From Pelecanus crispus (lineage: Eukaryota; Chordata; Aves; Pelecaniformes; Pelecanidae), in assembly GCF_030463565.1 (NCBI RefSeq), contig NC_134649.1, positions 4,289,501 to 4,353,500 on the forward strand: a stretch of 64,000 nucleotides of DNA, given 5' to 3'. Both the position numbers and the translations under genes were made by a program. Each line of letters opens with the position of its first letter. Positions within the stretch are counted from its first letter, which is position 1. Of the stretch, positions 12,201-25,800 are shown piece by piece. The notes below the pieces were generated by a model that did no database searches, was not told where the DNA came from, and saw only the letters and a program-made list of their open reading frames with translations.

Positions 12201-14149
12201 CCTGTGGCAGACAGAAGCACAAGCAGACGAGAATGTATTTTCCAGTTGGTGACTTGCTAAAAGGATGATTTAGCTCGAGACATCCTGGTAGCTGGGTACA
12301 GACCCTTGAAGTCTATGTAATACAATGCCTACAGTATCCACACATGAATATAATGTGTCTGTAGGGGTTCTATACGTTCACCTCCTCCCTTACGTGAGCT
12401 GTCCTGCCACCCCTTAAAAATAAATAAATAAAGGTATCGATTGCTTACCACCTGCGCTCCGCACTACTATCCTGCAAATGCTTTTGCTCTGGGAACATGA
12501 AGCAACATATGTTAGCATTAACTTTTCTGCCTTTTTTACATAGCTATAAACAGATCCATTGGCTTCCCCCCCTTTTTAATTTTGCAAAAATAAATGCTTT
12601 CCTGGACAGTCAGAGTTCATTACTGTGACAGAGCACAGCTCCCCTTCTCCTGCCCACAAGAGCCAGAGCGAGGAAGCTCACATGGCACGCAGACCACCCA
12701 TCTCTGATTGGAGCGGGCGGGGAAAAAATCTCCCATATTCCATATTTTTTTGAGACTCTTAAGATCATTTTTCTTAGAAGACTTTTTTTTTTTTTTAATG
12801 CATCTTCCGTATCATAAAACCTGTTTATTGTTATTTCTCCGAGCCATTTTTATTAGAGAGGTCTTTTTACTGAGTTTTATATTAAAGATTCTAACAAAGG
12901 CAAATAAAATTACCTCTGTAACTAAGTGCATGCTGTTACAAGCCTGCATCCGTCCCCGTGCCAAGAAGAGGCTTTGCATAGTAAAGATACCATAATAGAG
13001 TCAGGATTTTCAGAAAGGCTTGATACTCACAGTCAGGACCAGGACCATGTAGGAGCTCCGTTTCCAATTAGGCACCATTAGCAGATGACTTCAACCAAAG
13101 TAAACATGATGTCACCCTCTGCTTTGGCTAGATTTGACCAGCCACAGCTTGCGGTCAGCATCACTTACGTGGGAGCTTTCGTACCCTGTGCCGTGCGTAA
13201 AGGGAACTACTCCTCAGCACAAGACCAGGGAACGGGCATTGATGTTCAAAACCAATGGTCAGCAGGACTACAAAGCACGAGGACATTTCAGCTTGCTGGG
13301 TGACGCACAATTAAATGAGAGGTGAGTCTGGGTAAAGAAACACGGTGCCCAAAGAGGCCAGCTGAAGCGACCACAGCTCTGCAGCATCTCATTCATCAGC
13401 CCTGGATTCACTCAGGAGGGGTCTCCAGGGAACTGCACGCAGCATTCGCGTTCTGCCAGCCCATGCACAACTGCGAAAGCAGCAGGGACAGGCAACGAAG
13501 GTGGGCACCCGGGGTAAGGGTTTTTTGGTTGTCTGTTGGGTTTTTTTGTTTGTTTGTTTGTTTGGGGTTTTTTTTTTTTTTTTTTTTACTTCTTCAATAT
13601 CTTCACGAAGGTGGCAAATGCTCAGCTACAACGGTGAAAGGAAGGCAGAGTGCTGCTCACAGCAAGACCCCTCCCGGGTCAGAACCAGCCCTGGGAGGCT
13701 CAGCCCTGAAAGAAACTACTTTGTCCTCCAAGAGCTGCTCTCCTCCCACACGCTTGCATCCTCTGCTCAGCTTTCGCCTTGGCAGCCTCCAGAAGACCCC
13801 AACTAATCTCATTTCGTTCACATTGGGTCAGAGTACAAGCTTCCCAAAAACGTAATTGCCTGGAAAACCCAATATTCCTGCAGCTGGGTCTCCAGGAGGG
13901 GTTTTCACACACCCTCTGGTTTTGCAGCAGGGGAGGAGGACGCGGGACCGAAGGAGGCGGTTACGCAGCATCTCTTCCTACTCAATTAACTCAGTGAGCC
14001 CGGAGGAAAGCTCACCATCTGCATAGCCCGTGAGTCACCTCAGGACTCAGGCAGTTTACTGTATATATTAGTCAACAGAAACAAACAACAAATCCCTAGA
14101 CATTAAAAGCCTTTTAAATCTTTTTTCTTTCCCCTCCCTCCCCAAAAGT

Positions 14150-14270
14150 TTGGCTACATATCTCTCATTATAATTTTCTGGAGATTTTAAAATATTTAAT
14201 TGTGGTTTCTGTAAACATGAAGATAAATTACTACATCTAAATACTGGTTCTCAACAGTATCTCATGCCTC
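14150..14270. promoter_or_regulatory. Candidate enhancer with adjacent RUNX- and FOX-type sites
   Basis: TGTGGTTT (RUNX type, 14201-14208) is followed by GTAAACA (forkhead type, 14211-14217) with two bases between them. They are flanked by ATAATTTTC and TTTAATTG homeodomain-type cores. The DNA is unique and non-coding. Confidence 0.25.
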
Positions 14271-14482
14271 TCAGGGGGCTGCTTTTATTTTGCTAAGACA
14301 GAAAAAATAAGTTGTAAAAGATTTTCTTTGTCCCTCTCGCTCACCATAGAGGGGAGTGGGATTTGAAAAGATTTCTTGTAATTGCCACCGAATACTTTCT
14401 AGCTGATTACTTTAGACAGCATTATTAAGTAAACTAAAGGGGAAGATTGATTTCCAAGATGATACATTGTAAAGTCATGAGA

Positions 14483-14504
14483 AATAAAAGCTTGAGCTTT
14501 TATT
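14483..14504. repeat. Perfect 10-bp inverted repeat with AATAAA on both strands
   Basis: AATAAAAGCT and AGCTTTTATT are separated by only TG, so the 22-bp stretch can form a tight hairpin. Each strand carries an AATAAA hexamer. No gene ends are recognised on either side. Confidence 0.9.
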
Positions 14505-15755
14505 CCAGAAAATGAAGAGGCAGTAAATGTGATGAAGATGCTAAGACAGACACTGTACCACCCACCAGTTCCCCTTTCAAAGCTTCCAAGCTGACTGGCA
14601 AACAGAGCCATAATGGGAAAATTTTAAAAGTTTTGGGGTTTGGGTCTGGATGAGCAACACAACGTGTGTGAGCATCCCTGAGGCTTATCCAGATTGTACG
14701 AGCTTCCTGGATCTAACTCTTGGGTTGCAAGATTTGCAAGGACATGCCAAGGTATCACATATTCACAGCTTCTCATCGGGTTAAAAAAAGATGCCCCAAG
14801 AGCATCATCCGTTCCAATAGTGCCCTGTTATGGCTATGGATTTTCAGTCTGCAAGTACGGATGAGTGAGAAAATGGAAAGCGATAGGAGAACAGCCCTGA
14901 CCAAACCTTCCCCGCACCGAAGCAGCAGCGTGGGGTTGTGCCAGCAGCAATTACCCTTTACAGAGTTTGACCTCTCAATGTTTAAAAAAAAAAAAAAAAA
15001 AAAAAAGTCCCCCAAAAGGATGACTCAGGAACTGAGGATGTTATCAGGAACTGAAAAGACTGTGATTGTGCTGCCACAGCTGAAATACCGCTGCCAATCC
15101 CATGACTCCTCCAACACAACTGTTGGAGTAAACTCTTCGTGTACCACGCGTGGTTTGCAGCCGCTCTCCTCAGGCCACGCCATGGGTGGGAGCCTGGCTG
15201 GGACACAGGTGCCAGGCACCCCCTCCCCGAGCATCCCCTCCCCTCTCGGTGCTCAGCATCTCTCTGCCCCGCCAACACAGCTCTGCGCGTGGCCACGCTC
15301 TGAACCAGCCTCAGGAACTGCTCTCGCTTCAAAATAACCCCGCAAAACCATCCCAGTTTATGAGTAACTCCCATGGGTTTTGTTTTTTAACGCCAGATCG
15401 GTTCCTTGGTCGTGGCCACAATGCCGTGCACAGCTGAGGAATGGAGGCTGCAGCTTGGGAGCAGATAGAGGAGGTGGAGGCTTCAGCATGACAAGCTGAG
15501 ACTACCACCAAACTGGGCAAGAAATAGCCAGCCAAGACAGAAAGGGACGCGGAGCAGAAGGCCCATGTGGGAGAGGGCACCCTAGGGTCTTTAGATGGGG
15601 ATGTCAATCAAACCCAAAGCTTCAGGAGCAGGGAAGACACAGACCCTCTGGCTGAGCAAGCTGAGCTGCCCCGTCAGGGCACGGAGGTTGCTCACCCACA
15701 CAAACCCATCCATAGAGCACTAAGACGTTACCTCATCCTCCATGAAGCAGGTCAG

Positions 15756-15786
<31 letters not shown>

Positions 15787-16754
15787 AAAGCAGTGACATT
15801 TGGCCTTCGGCTCTTGCAAAGGCTACAGCTTAGGTGCCTTGTAACGAGTTTGCCTGGCCCAAAGAAACCGCAGCCCTTGCTGGGACAGAAAAACATACAC
15901 AGCGAGGCAGACCTCAGTGACAGGGCCAACAGTAAAGCTCCTTTTCCCCCGATTACAAGCTGAGCTGCAGCCCCGAGCTACCCTGCCTCTTCCACCAGCC
16001 CATGGTGTGCTGAGAGCTCTCCAAACAGACCCAAGGAGATGTGGTTCCCACCCAAAACCAGCTTCCAGGCTCCAGCTGGGCAGAATACAAGGAAAGCACA
16101 AACCACGTATACAGCTATATTAACCATACATTCATAGACACATACTAATAATAGAGCCCAGAAACTGCTCCCAGGTTACTCATCTTGCATGTCAAGCCAG
16201 TCCTCATGGTTTCCACAGGCATAGGGGAGAGGTGGGTGTCTTTCTTGGTTTCATAACAGTGCTGCACGCCGATGTGTAATAAATAAAGATGAAATGGAAA
16301 TAATCCAACCCATTCCTCTTTGAGCAGAGTTCAAGGAAAATATTGCAGCTAGAGACTATAAGCAGACCCAATAAATTTGTTCTCCCGCCCCGTTCCCCTT
16401 TTGTTATTAGGGTGTGACTAAGACTTTGCAGCATCAACTTTAGGTCTTAATTAGAGATTCTTGCTGCGAGCTCAAGGGATATTTTAAAATCACGTTAAAA
16501 ATATCATAGGAAGTTGCAGCACGCATGCAGACACGACGCAAACCTGCGGATTGGGCTGGCTGAAACACGTAGTCATGGTCCCAGGATTTTTCCTTTATCT
16601 TAAGCTTCAGATTCCTCTGGTGCCATATTATCTCCTGTGGATATCGTACCAAGCGAAGGCAGAGGGGGTTTAATAGCCTGCATCCAACTGTCCTCAAATA
16701 TTTATATCCAAAGGACTGCTTGGCTTTCTTGAGTCAAAAGCAGAGAAAGTGGGG

Positions 16755-17000
16755 CTGTATTATTTATAAGGAAAAGCTTATTGCCTGGGCTACTGCTTAA
16801 GACATTATTGTCTGACCGTGCTTTCTACCCAGCGCTCGCTGCAGACGACTGAACTTGACCTATCCACCCATCATAAATTAAATTCTTTGATCTCATCTGT
16901 AACAACGCAGAGCCCTAATAACAATAGATCAAACCGCTGCAGGGACAATATGCTTATTCTTTACCAACTAAGTTTTAATTAGTAAACAGCGCAGGGGAGG
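16755..17000. promoter_or_regulatory. Candidate enhancer with paired TCF/LEF-like sites
   Basis: Two TTTGATC cores face in opposite directions (16886-16892 on plus, 16927-16933 on minus). Between and around them are AACAATAG (SOX-like), ATTATTGTC (SOX-like, minus), TTAATTAG (16975-16982) overlapping the forkhead-type GTAAACA (16982-16988), and TCATAAATTAAATTC. No repeat or coding signal is present. This is the densest such cluster I saw in the gene-poor part. Confidence 0.35.
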
Positions 17001-19284
17001 AACCCACCTTTGCAGAACAAAAAGGGAAAGAAAAGCCTTCAGCACTTGAAAGAAATTGCTGATAAAGAGCAGAGGCATGTTTCAGAGCTCTACATCCTTG
17101 TTCGGTTCATCTGAAAAACCACATCATCCCCAAACCATTAAAACCAGGATGAATTTCACATTGTAAGAAATCGCTGTGAAAGCAAACATCAAAAGGAGCA
17201 AGGGAGGAGGAAGCAGATCAGGTGGGAGAGAAATAGCGTGATGCCTTTTATCAACTGTTCGTACAGAAACATCTCGCCGATTATCTGCCTGTATCCTTGT
17301 TTGGGCTGCGCCGGTCCCTGAGGTTCGTGCAGTAAGCCCGGCTACGGCTGAGTCAGGCTCCCATACCTCACAGGGGTGTTTAATGTTTGCAAAGCAGCTG
17401 GGAAAAACCACGCGGCTCCCATCGTCCTGTTTATTTTTTTGTTTGCGCAGGGTGGATTTATTATTGCAGAGATCTTCACGGGTTCCCCTTTACACTAAAT
17501 AGCTTCAGTCGGCTTGCAACGTCCAGGTGAGCTTATCTGCTGCTTAGCAGCGTGGCTTCTTCCAGGCAAACGTAAATACTTAAATGAAGTTTTCCTATCA
17601 GCAGCAGCACTCGTCGAGGCAGGGATTTTCTGTGGTTGTGCATCTCGGGTCACTTCATGCCAACGTAGGAGCAAATTCTAAGGAAAGCTTCTTTTGCTGG
17701 AGCACCCAGGTCTCCCTCCCTGCCTGCTCCCCGGCATTTCACAGCAGGGTGCAGCGACAGCTCGACCGGTCCCTCGGCGGGGTGCTACCGTGCACCCCTC
17801 GCCTCTCCCCGTTTTCACAGAGCTGGCAGGTATTTTGCAGACCGTAAGGTGCGGAAAGCATCACTGGGGAAAAGGAACATAAACTGATGTAGATGGTGCG
17901 CTCACATCAGGCTCGCTTCTTTAGGAAAGCAGGCTAAACCCCCAGCACGGCTTATGAAAACCCGCCTGGCACAGGAAGAGGACAAACCAAAACCAACCCA
18001 AACCGTTCATGCGGTGTCACCGTGTCCCGAGCAAACAAACCCAGCCTGCTACAGACCGCGAGCTGGAAGCAAGCCATGGCCAGGGGTACTTCGCTGAACT
18101 CTCTGAGCATTGAACGCCTTGAGTTTAACCTCTGCAGCCGCCCGTTGTGCCAGCAATGCCCTTGCCGGGGCTTAGAAAGTACCACGACACTCCACTATTC
18201 TCAGCCAGGTTTGATATTAAACCAAATACCTGTTGAGCCATGGTACTGGGATTTCATCGGCTATATGTATCTGGTTGTAAACAGCTAGCTACTGCCTTAC
18301 AAAATAGTAACAATCTGATTTTTAAACAATAATTCAATTAAAAAAGGAAACTCTCAAGCAGTGAATAAATAAGCCAACTGCAAAACCTTTTTTCCAGCTG
18401 GATGTCGGTGTACTTGAGCTATTTTACTAACTGGTTGTACAAAAAGCCCTGACGTTTTGTTTACCACTGAAACTCAGCCCCTCTGCAGTGCAAGGCTGCA
18501 GGAAAAGCAAAGAAAAATCTGGGTTTCAACTGAAATTATGGGATGAGTTTCCTGTAGGAAAAATCTTAATAAGCGAACTGGAATTCAGTCTGGACACCAA
18601 GGCAAACACTGGGGCTTTTACCAAACGTCAAGTGACCCTTAATGACTACAAGTGGACAAGCTGGCCTCATTTTTATCTGTTTTATCTGTCGATTTCCAGG
18701 ACAGAAGACACAAAGTGCGATACCCCGCAGGTCCTCCCTCCGCTACGTGCGCTGTGGGATGGGAACCAACGCCCCGGCAGGCTCCAGGTGCAGTTCCCGA
18801 AACAGAAACATTTAGATTTCCCTTCTTTGTTTTGAATGTCCACTCTTGAAAAGATATTTCATTTTTACAAGACAGATCATACGCAGACCAATGACAGATT
18901 TCATTAAGAGGACAAAGACGACTGAGAATACAACCGTGGCTATTTCTTTAGATGAGTTTTCAGCTGTTCCCTTAGAAGTTAAAAAATAAACAAATATGGT
19001 AAAGTTTTTCCATTGAAGTCTCTGTGAGCGCTGACACAGGATGAAATCTTGCCCACACTGAATCAAATAACTGGCAAACGAGTCAAAGTTTGTGTGGCAC
19101 ACATACATACACGTAAGCCTTAGGACACAGAAAAAGCACAAACCCCTTTGTGAATTGTGCAGCCACAATACCCAGGAATAACACGAAACTGAAACCAGCA
19201 AAACCCACCCAGAGCAGGGGCAGGACCCAGCCTTCGGTTTGCTCGCAACTGGAAAGATAAAAAGGGGAAATCCACCACCTCACG

Positions 19285-19343
19285 GATTTTAAAACCACAG
19301 TAGCAACTTTACTTTGTGAATTTTAAAACCACAGTCACAACTT
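19285..19343 (+). repeat. Diverged short tandem duplication (period about 33 bp)
   Basis: GATTTTAAAACCACAGTAGC (19285 onward) recurs as GAATTTTAAAACCACAGTCA (19318 onward), each followed by AACTT. Both copies are in unique non-coding sequence. Confidence 0.85.
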
Positions 19344-22300
19344 GCATCTGTTAACCAATAGGGTCATAGCTGCTGGGCAGTTTTGAGAACCAGAGGTGGA
19401 CATCTGGAAGGAGAGACTCGCTTCTCCTGTCGCCACCGCGGATGGTGCTGAGGCCACGCAGCAGAAGTCCATTTTGTTCTTCAGTGGAATAACAGACGGC
19501 TTTGCCACCTACCACTGCTCGCCGCCTTGTCAAAGCCTTGCATATTGTGTGTGGTCCGGAGTTGGGTCATGCAACCAGCCAAAGCCCTCTAACTCCATTT
19601 CCAGTTCACATCACTCTAACAGGCCCTCAGCTGGCCCGAGAAATTCCCAAACATCTCTTTCTACAAACAAGGAATTGGGTTTCTTTTGTCTTGCAATCAG
19701 GGGAGACAAATTCTCCCCTTAACCACAGTTTAATTTATTCCTTTTGGTTGTTATTGCCTCCACCTAGTGCAGCTGTCTAGACTGGGGTGGTGGTTTTTGG
19801 TTTTTTTTCCTTTTTCTTTTTAGTTTGGGATTTTTGGAAGCTGCCTTTGCTTCTTTCCGAAACAAGTTTATTTTTAGTGTCACTTTTTCCATTGGCAAGA
19901 CATTATGGCTGAGAGAGCTGCTCTCAGAGGAACTGCTCTGCTTTCAGTATGAAAATGAAAAAAATCTGCCTGGTTGGAGGGCAGGCACAAGAGAAGGCAA
20001 CCGAGGTAACGGTGAGATGGTCCAAGCAAACAGGGTCCCGTGCACGCCAATGAAGGTTGGCTGCCGGCGTTGCTGGCAGCGCACACTGCCACGGGGAAGA
20101 GCGCAAGTCCCTTTCAAAACCCAGACCTGCTTAACCAAGGAGGGTTATGGCCTCTTCTGACATCCTCTTGGACTAATCTCCTCCTTGGATGGAGCTCCAT
20201 GTGGGAGGATGCCGACAGGACTTGCACCTGCCCAAGCCACGGCACTCTCAACTCTTCTCCTGTTGGCTTCCAAGAACAAGTAAACACTTGTCAGTGAGCC
20301 ACCTGAGAGCTTTAAATCATGGGTAACCTTGCCACATGAACCTTCAACCAGCACTAAACGGTTCTCAGGTGATTTCTCTGGAAAGGGGGTCACAGACACA
20401 GCTTAATTTTTTTTGCTTTGCTGTTTACCAACCACCCTACTACCTCCTGGCTGCCTTCTTGGCATGCTGACCTTGCTTGCTCCTGCTCTTTCAGATCAGT
20501 ATTTATCCCACTCTTTCTCCAAAATATGGAGCCCCTCTGATCTTCCTGCGATTTTGCTGGTGTGTGTTTTCAGAAAGCTTCAGCTGAGAAAGGGACGGCA
20601 GAGTTCAGCCCTGAGTCCCCTTCTCAACTGCAGAGTTTAAACACACTGCAATGGTTATCTGCTTAATCTCCGCTAGTTTACCACCTCGCAAAGAGTAAAG
20701 GCACAAAACTCCAATGTTACTTTCGTAAAGGAAGAGGCGGACTTGAAATAATTGGATAAAAGTAACACTGTTGTCTTGTTTTTTCAGCGCTGCTTTCTAG
20801 CATTCACAACCCCCAGAGCAAAGGTTTCCTAGCTCCCGACATCAGCCCAGCTTCACTGCTGAGTGCGACGCAGTCCAAATACAGCAATGCCAAGAGGGGA
20901 GAAGGAGAGTAATATATTTTAAAGCAAATCCTGCAGGCTTTTAGGTTGGGAGTGAAGAGGTGGGGGAGGGCATTATGAGACACACGCACACAAAACCCCA
21001 GAATTAAGCAAGCGAGACCATTCCAGTTGAGCTGTTTCAGCCATTGTCTTACAACAACTTTAAACCCAATTGCTTCTTTTTAATGAGGTACTTTCTTCCT
21101 CTTAACCACCCAAATCTAATCCATGATGTTAGTCCAACTCAGAGAACTTAAAATCAGAACATTGGGGCCTTTCTTAATCCTCTTAACTTGCCAAAGGTTT
21201 TCTGATCACACACCTCTTCCTTCCTACTTAACACTGTTTTTTTTTCCACCACCCTTTGTCTTCTGTTTACAGCTGTGAAAAATTAGGATCCAAGCAGTAA
21301 AATCTCTACATAACAAATGAGAATTTAGAGATGGCTTGCATGTTTCATTGAAGGAAACCAGGCATATTTTCTTAATTATTTCATCAAATCATATGTATCT
21401 ATCAGTTCCCTGGGCTCAGATACTCAGCATTTCTTGAAGAACATTCTTTAATCCATAGTCTTTGGTTCTACTGAATAATTACCTTCACAAGATAAATCCT
21501 GTCTCATGCTATGGTCACTTTGCACCTCTCACATGATGCGGTAGGTCAATAAAGCTCCTGTGGTGGGACAGGATCTCACGTGAAACCCAGGAATCTCTGT
21601 CCTACACCTCTTACAGGCCCTCCTGCCTCCTGAAGCCCAGCATCTCAGGAGAGGACGCAGGGCTTGACCACTGCTACGGTCTGGTCATTCCAGGGTGATG
21701 GGAGGGCTAACTGGACTTCTCATATGAAGAAGCTGGAAAAGCTCTGATTCAGCTCTGACTGACTGCAGGGCTCACAACCACAAGCATATAAATACATCTG
21801 AGACTTACGTCCCCACCCCTAAGCTTGGATCTTCATCGGATCATGGCTAGACTAGCACAGAAGACTGACACTATTGGGTATCTAAAGGATACCCTGCTAT
21901 GAAGATAAGGGAGCCACACTGGCGTGAAAATTGCACATCAAGCTCTAAGAGGAACCCACTGTCCTTCATGAAGTTTAATGACCAGAGAGGGCAGCAGGTG
22001 ACCTCAGTGATTTTCCAAGCCTATCCACTTCCAGATTTCCCTTAAAACTTGAGAAGTGTTAGAGCTGCTGGCTGAGCACTGGCTCCTGGAGTCATTTCTT
22101 GCTGTCAGACTGCACTGAAGAAACCAAGCATACATTAGAAACCTTTCCTTTCACATCAGATGCTGACAGCATTAGCTGCTTTCAAGGTGAACTGCGTGAT
22201 AGAGTATGAAGGGTGCTGAGCAATGCAAGAGCCATGAGTAAGCAATTGTCCAAGGGACAATCCCCATCACATCCTGGTCCAAATTCTGTTTAAAAACAAA

Positions 22301-22800
22301 AACAATGAGACACTTCCTTCCTGCCCCTCGTTGCATCGGTCTTCTCGGAGGTACGGGTTTTACCGAGTGGGCCACTGAGTTGAGAAGAACTAGGAGCCAA
22401 GCAAAGGGCTTGAACCAGAACATGACCTGGCACCTATCCCAAGTTCCTTTCGAGTTTGGTTAACATTCCCCACCCATCATTTTTCACATACATGTGCCAC
22501 ATCACTTCCTGGTTCTGATTTGCCTGCTATTTGCCCCACGGGTAGGGTGTTACCCATCAAGACTCAAAAACCAGAAAGTAACCCCTCCTCCCCCTCCTCA
22601 TAAACCCCACACCCATCTCTGAGGGATCCAAGCATCCCTAGCAGGAAGGAGTCCAAGAATTCTTTATGCACATAAGAATGTCCCCTTGCCACATCATAAT
22701 CCTGTTTGCTACCAGTGCCACACACTGATGGTCTAGGTCAAACTCCAGATGTTAATAAACCTCAGTAATAACTGCTCAGAGAAAATGCAGATAATTGGTC

Positions 22801-25800
22801 TCATACCTACTATTAGAAGAAAAAAAAAAAAAACAACAAAAACATGACAAAAGAAAATGTGCAATAAAAAAATGCATCTTGATTGCTTTTAACATTCTTT
22901 TCTAAAAGCTAATTTTAGCTCTACGGCTGGAGCTTAAAGGCAGATGCACATCTGGTGTAATCTGCCAACTTCCATGGGTCTGGCCCATAGCACTTCTGTC
23001 CTCCTTTGCTGAAAGTAGCCATCTCATATAGCTTGGGATGCAAAAATGTAGAGGGTTAATTAATGGGGGATTCAAGATGTTTCCCTGTGCTCTTTCGGCT
23101 TTGGACAAACTTGGATGACGATGGCCTCACTGTGGTCAGGTGCTGACTGTAAAACAGCTTCCTTCTGTTTTCCCCAGCATTCAGAAAACACTTGGGTTGC
23201 TCTGTTATAAAAGCATTAATATTTGGCTTGTTGTCACCATTTGTTTCACCGCCTTCACTACCACCGTGAGTTACATAAATGTGCTATACTCAGAAGAATC
23301 CATGAGCAACAGGCAGAAGATAGTGGTCTGGGATGCCAGCCATGCTATCTGTAGGTGCATTTCTTCTGTCTTTGAATCACCATCATTACCATATATGTGC
23401 TTCACAAATAGTTTCCAGGCAGATGTTTATATTTTGCCATTGGATTGGCTGGGGTTCTGAGAGGATCAGATATAGTCAAATTCTGCTGCTAGTGCAGATA
23501 ATGCAAATCCCCAAAAGATTAAGTGAGGTCAATTATCTGCAATAAGTCACAGGAATTACATGCCAAGCAAAGAGTTTTGCATTAAACCAGGAATCAGAGT
23601 TGTACGGGCTAAACTCCCTATTAACCCTAGCAATTGGCAACGTTATTGATCAGTGTTATTCCCCAGGGCATTTCAGTCTTTGCTCACTTCCACTCACAAG
23701 CAGTTCACGTTATTGGTTTGCAGGAGCGTGTTGCTTATCAAACTTGCTGCTTCATTGCACACACTGTATTAACACACGGCATCAGGGGCCCACGAGCTGC
23801 TCTGGCAATGATATGGGCTGCAGAACACAAGTTAACAATTTTGGATGCATGTTCCTATGTGGGAATCACCCCATTCAAATACCTGAAATACAGCATCCAA
23901 TGGCTACAGCTTTTGATTTCCATGGTGTACAGAATAATTCTGCCCAGGGAGACTCTTCTGTGCGGTGGGAGCTTCATCGGACACCTGAAGGCGAAGCGAA
24001 CAGGTCACAGCATCACCAGCTTTGGTGATCTTTCATAGTGTATCCACACAGGGATCCAGAATTGTCATTAGCTTTTTTGGATATATTTTTATAGCTCTTC
24101 AGGACAGATACTGGGGCTCTGGAGAAGTGCTTCTGCAAGTTTGTTACCCATGTCCCTCCAGGGAAGGGTGGTAAGACTAAGTTTGTGAAGCTCCATACAC
24201 ACCCTGATCTCCGAGCAACACATTCATCCAGGCTTTCTCTACCTGCCATCACCTCAATCACTGAGTTTGCATCCCTATCTCCTCACCCCAAAAGCTACAT
24301 GCCACATGGATGAGCACCCAGCAGGCCATACCATGGCCAACGCTGCCTTGCTCTGACACTTGGGCTTTCACCTGATTTCCCCTACAACAAAAGAACCCAT
24401 TCATAGATGTCTGCCTTTTGCCCTTCAAGCCATCCTGCCAAAAACTTCCTCATTACATGTTGGGTTTTAACAGACAAAACTATGAGCGGCACTTATTTAT
24501 CATGCTATTTACAGGGAGGAAATTTATAAAACATGTTAAAAACTTTACAAGGAGAGCAAGTCTTTCCAAAAAACTGAGGAGCACAAACTAAGTTTTGCCA
24601 GAATTCAGTTGCTTCGTGCAAGAAACATGGGCTCTGCAGGACTTCGTACCACTAGGAAAGGAACAACTTGAAGATGAAGAGCAGTACTTGTCCCTGGTGC
24701 ACATACTTTGGCAATTAGGACTTTCTCCAAGCTTTATTTTTTAATTTAGTGTCTGTGCATGGCCTGTTTAGGTGAAACAGGCTTACCCTAAAGAGGACAG
24801 TCAGATGCTGGAGCATGCAATAACTTCATTTACAAGGAGAAAGAAGGCAGCTGGAGAAGAGGGGGAGAGGATGTGTGAAACCCTGAATCAGGGAGTTGTT
24901 ACACCAGCATTCTTCAAGAAATTGCCGTGGTCTGTATAATGTGGGTAGTTTGGAGCAGTTATGCAGTAAATATTTTTCCCCAAGCACTTTTCATGCTCGA
25001 GTTTTAGGTTTTCAGAGGGATATTTTATTTAAAAAAAAAAAAAAAGTTTTTTTGAAGGAAGATCAACGACTTAATGAAAAAAGTCTGAGATGCAAGAGCA
25101 AGGCTATCGCTTCAAGAGTGCTTCCAGATTTACATAAATAACATTCCTGCTGCATAAACATCTTGGCAAAGGCAGAGCATCTAACCCCCTCCTACTCTAT
25201 TGGCCTCCACTAAATTCTGCAGCATATTAAAACCCCTTGACGGTAACATGTTCTCGGCCAGAAACAAATCATTAGTTTGGATGAGGGCATCAAACTGCAT
25301 CTGCTCTGTTCCCTGAAGTTCCAAGTACAAGAGATTTAGTAGGGAGGGGAGAGGATTTCTTTGATAGAGGGATTTAGAAAACCGGCAATTGATATAATTT
25401 TGAAGCAGATACAGATATGAGTGGATGCATCTTTTACAGACAAAGACACATGGGAATGGTCTGGTATAATTAAAAGTGGAGATGGGCTCAAGCTGTGGAG
25501 TTTGGAGGTGGATCTGAACGCTCAAGATCTTCAGGTCAGAGCTTTTGTTCTGCCCGCTATGCACAGCTAAGATGGTCCATAGATCAACTTTATCAAGAGT
25601 CAGGAAGGGGTAAATCCAGGCTGGCTCATCTCTAAGCAAAAAGAACAGAAAAAGTTGTAAGAAGAGGGAAGCTATGAAATACTGCAGGCGACCCTATTTG
25701 GCTGGAAGAAAGCTGCAGTAAGGGAGCTGCCCTCCACGCTGCAGGGCCAGTTCAGCCCTCGGCATTGAGCTAGCAGAGCTTCAAGAGCGCTTCAATATGC

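Larger units (their letters stand above)
8686..22800. other. Intergenic, no recognisable gene
   Basis: The stretch contains the C18-A14 tract, T-rich simple sequence at about 13519-13587 (including GTTT repeats), A22 at 14982-15006, T20 at 15765-15786 and two candidate enhancer blocks. The wording at 10082-10130 (GTAACCACCATCGTTCCCAT then AAACCAAGAAAACGGAT) vaguely recalls an old MIR-type SINE. Frames of up to 205 codons (14720-15337) run through the poly(A), giving poly-Lys, and have no family match. Confidence 0.65.

Noticed and set aside
13322-13855. 177-codon plus-strand frame
   Set aside because: It spans a T-rich low-complexity tract (poly-Phe) and shows no protein family resemblance.
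14720-15337. 205-codon plus-strand frame
   Set aside because: It reads through a long poly(A) as poly-Lys, has no domain similarity and is overlapped by several antisense frames.
25181-25639. 152-codon minus-strand frame
   Set aside because: No motif or family recognised, no splice context, and no repeat family that I could name with confidence.
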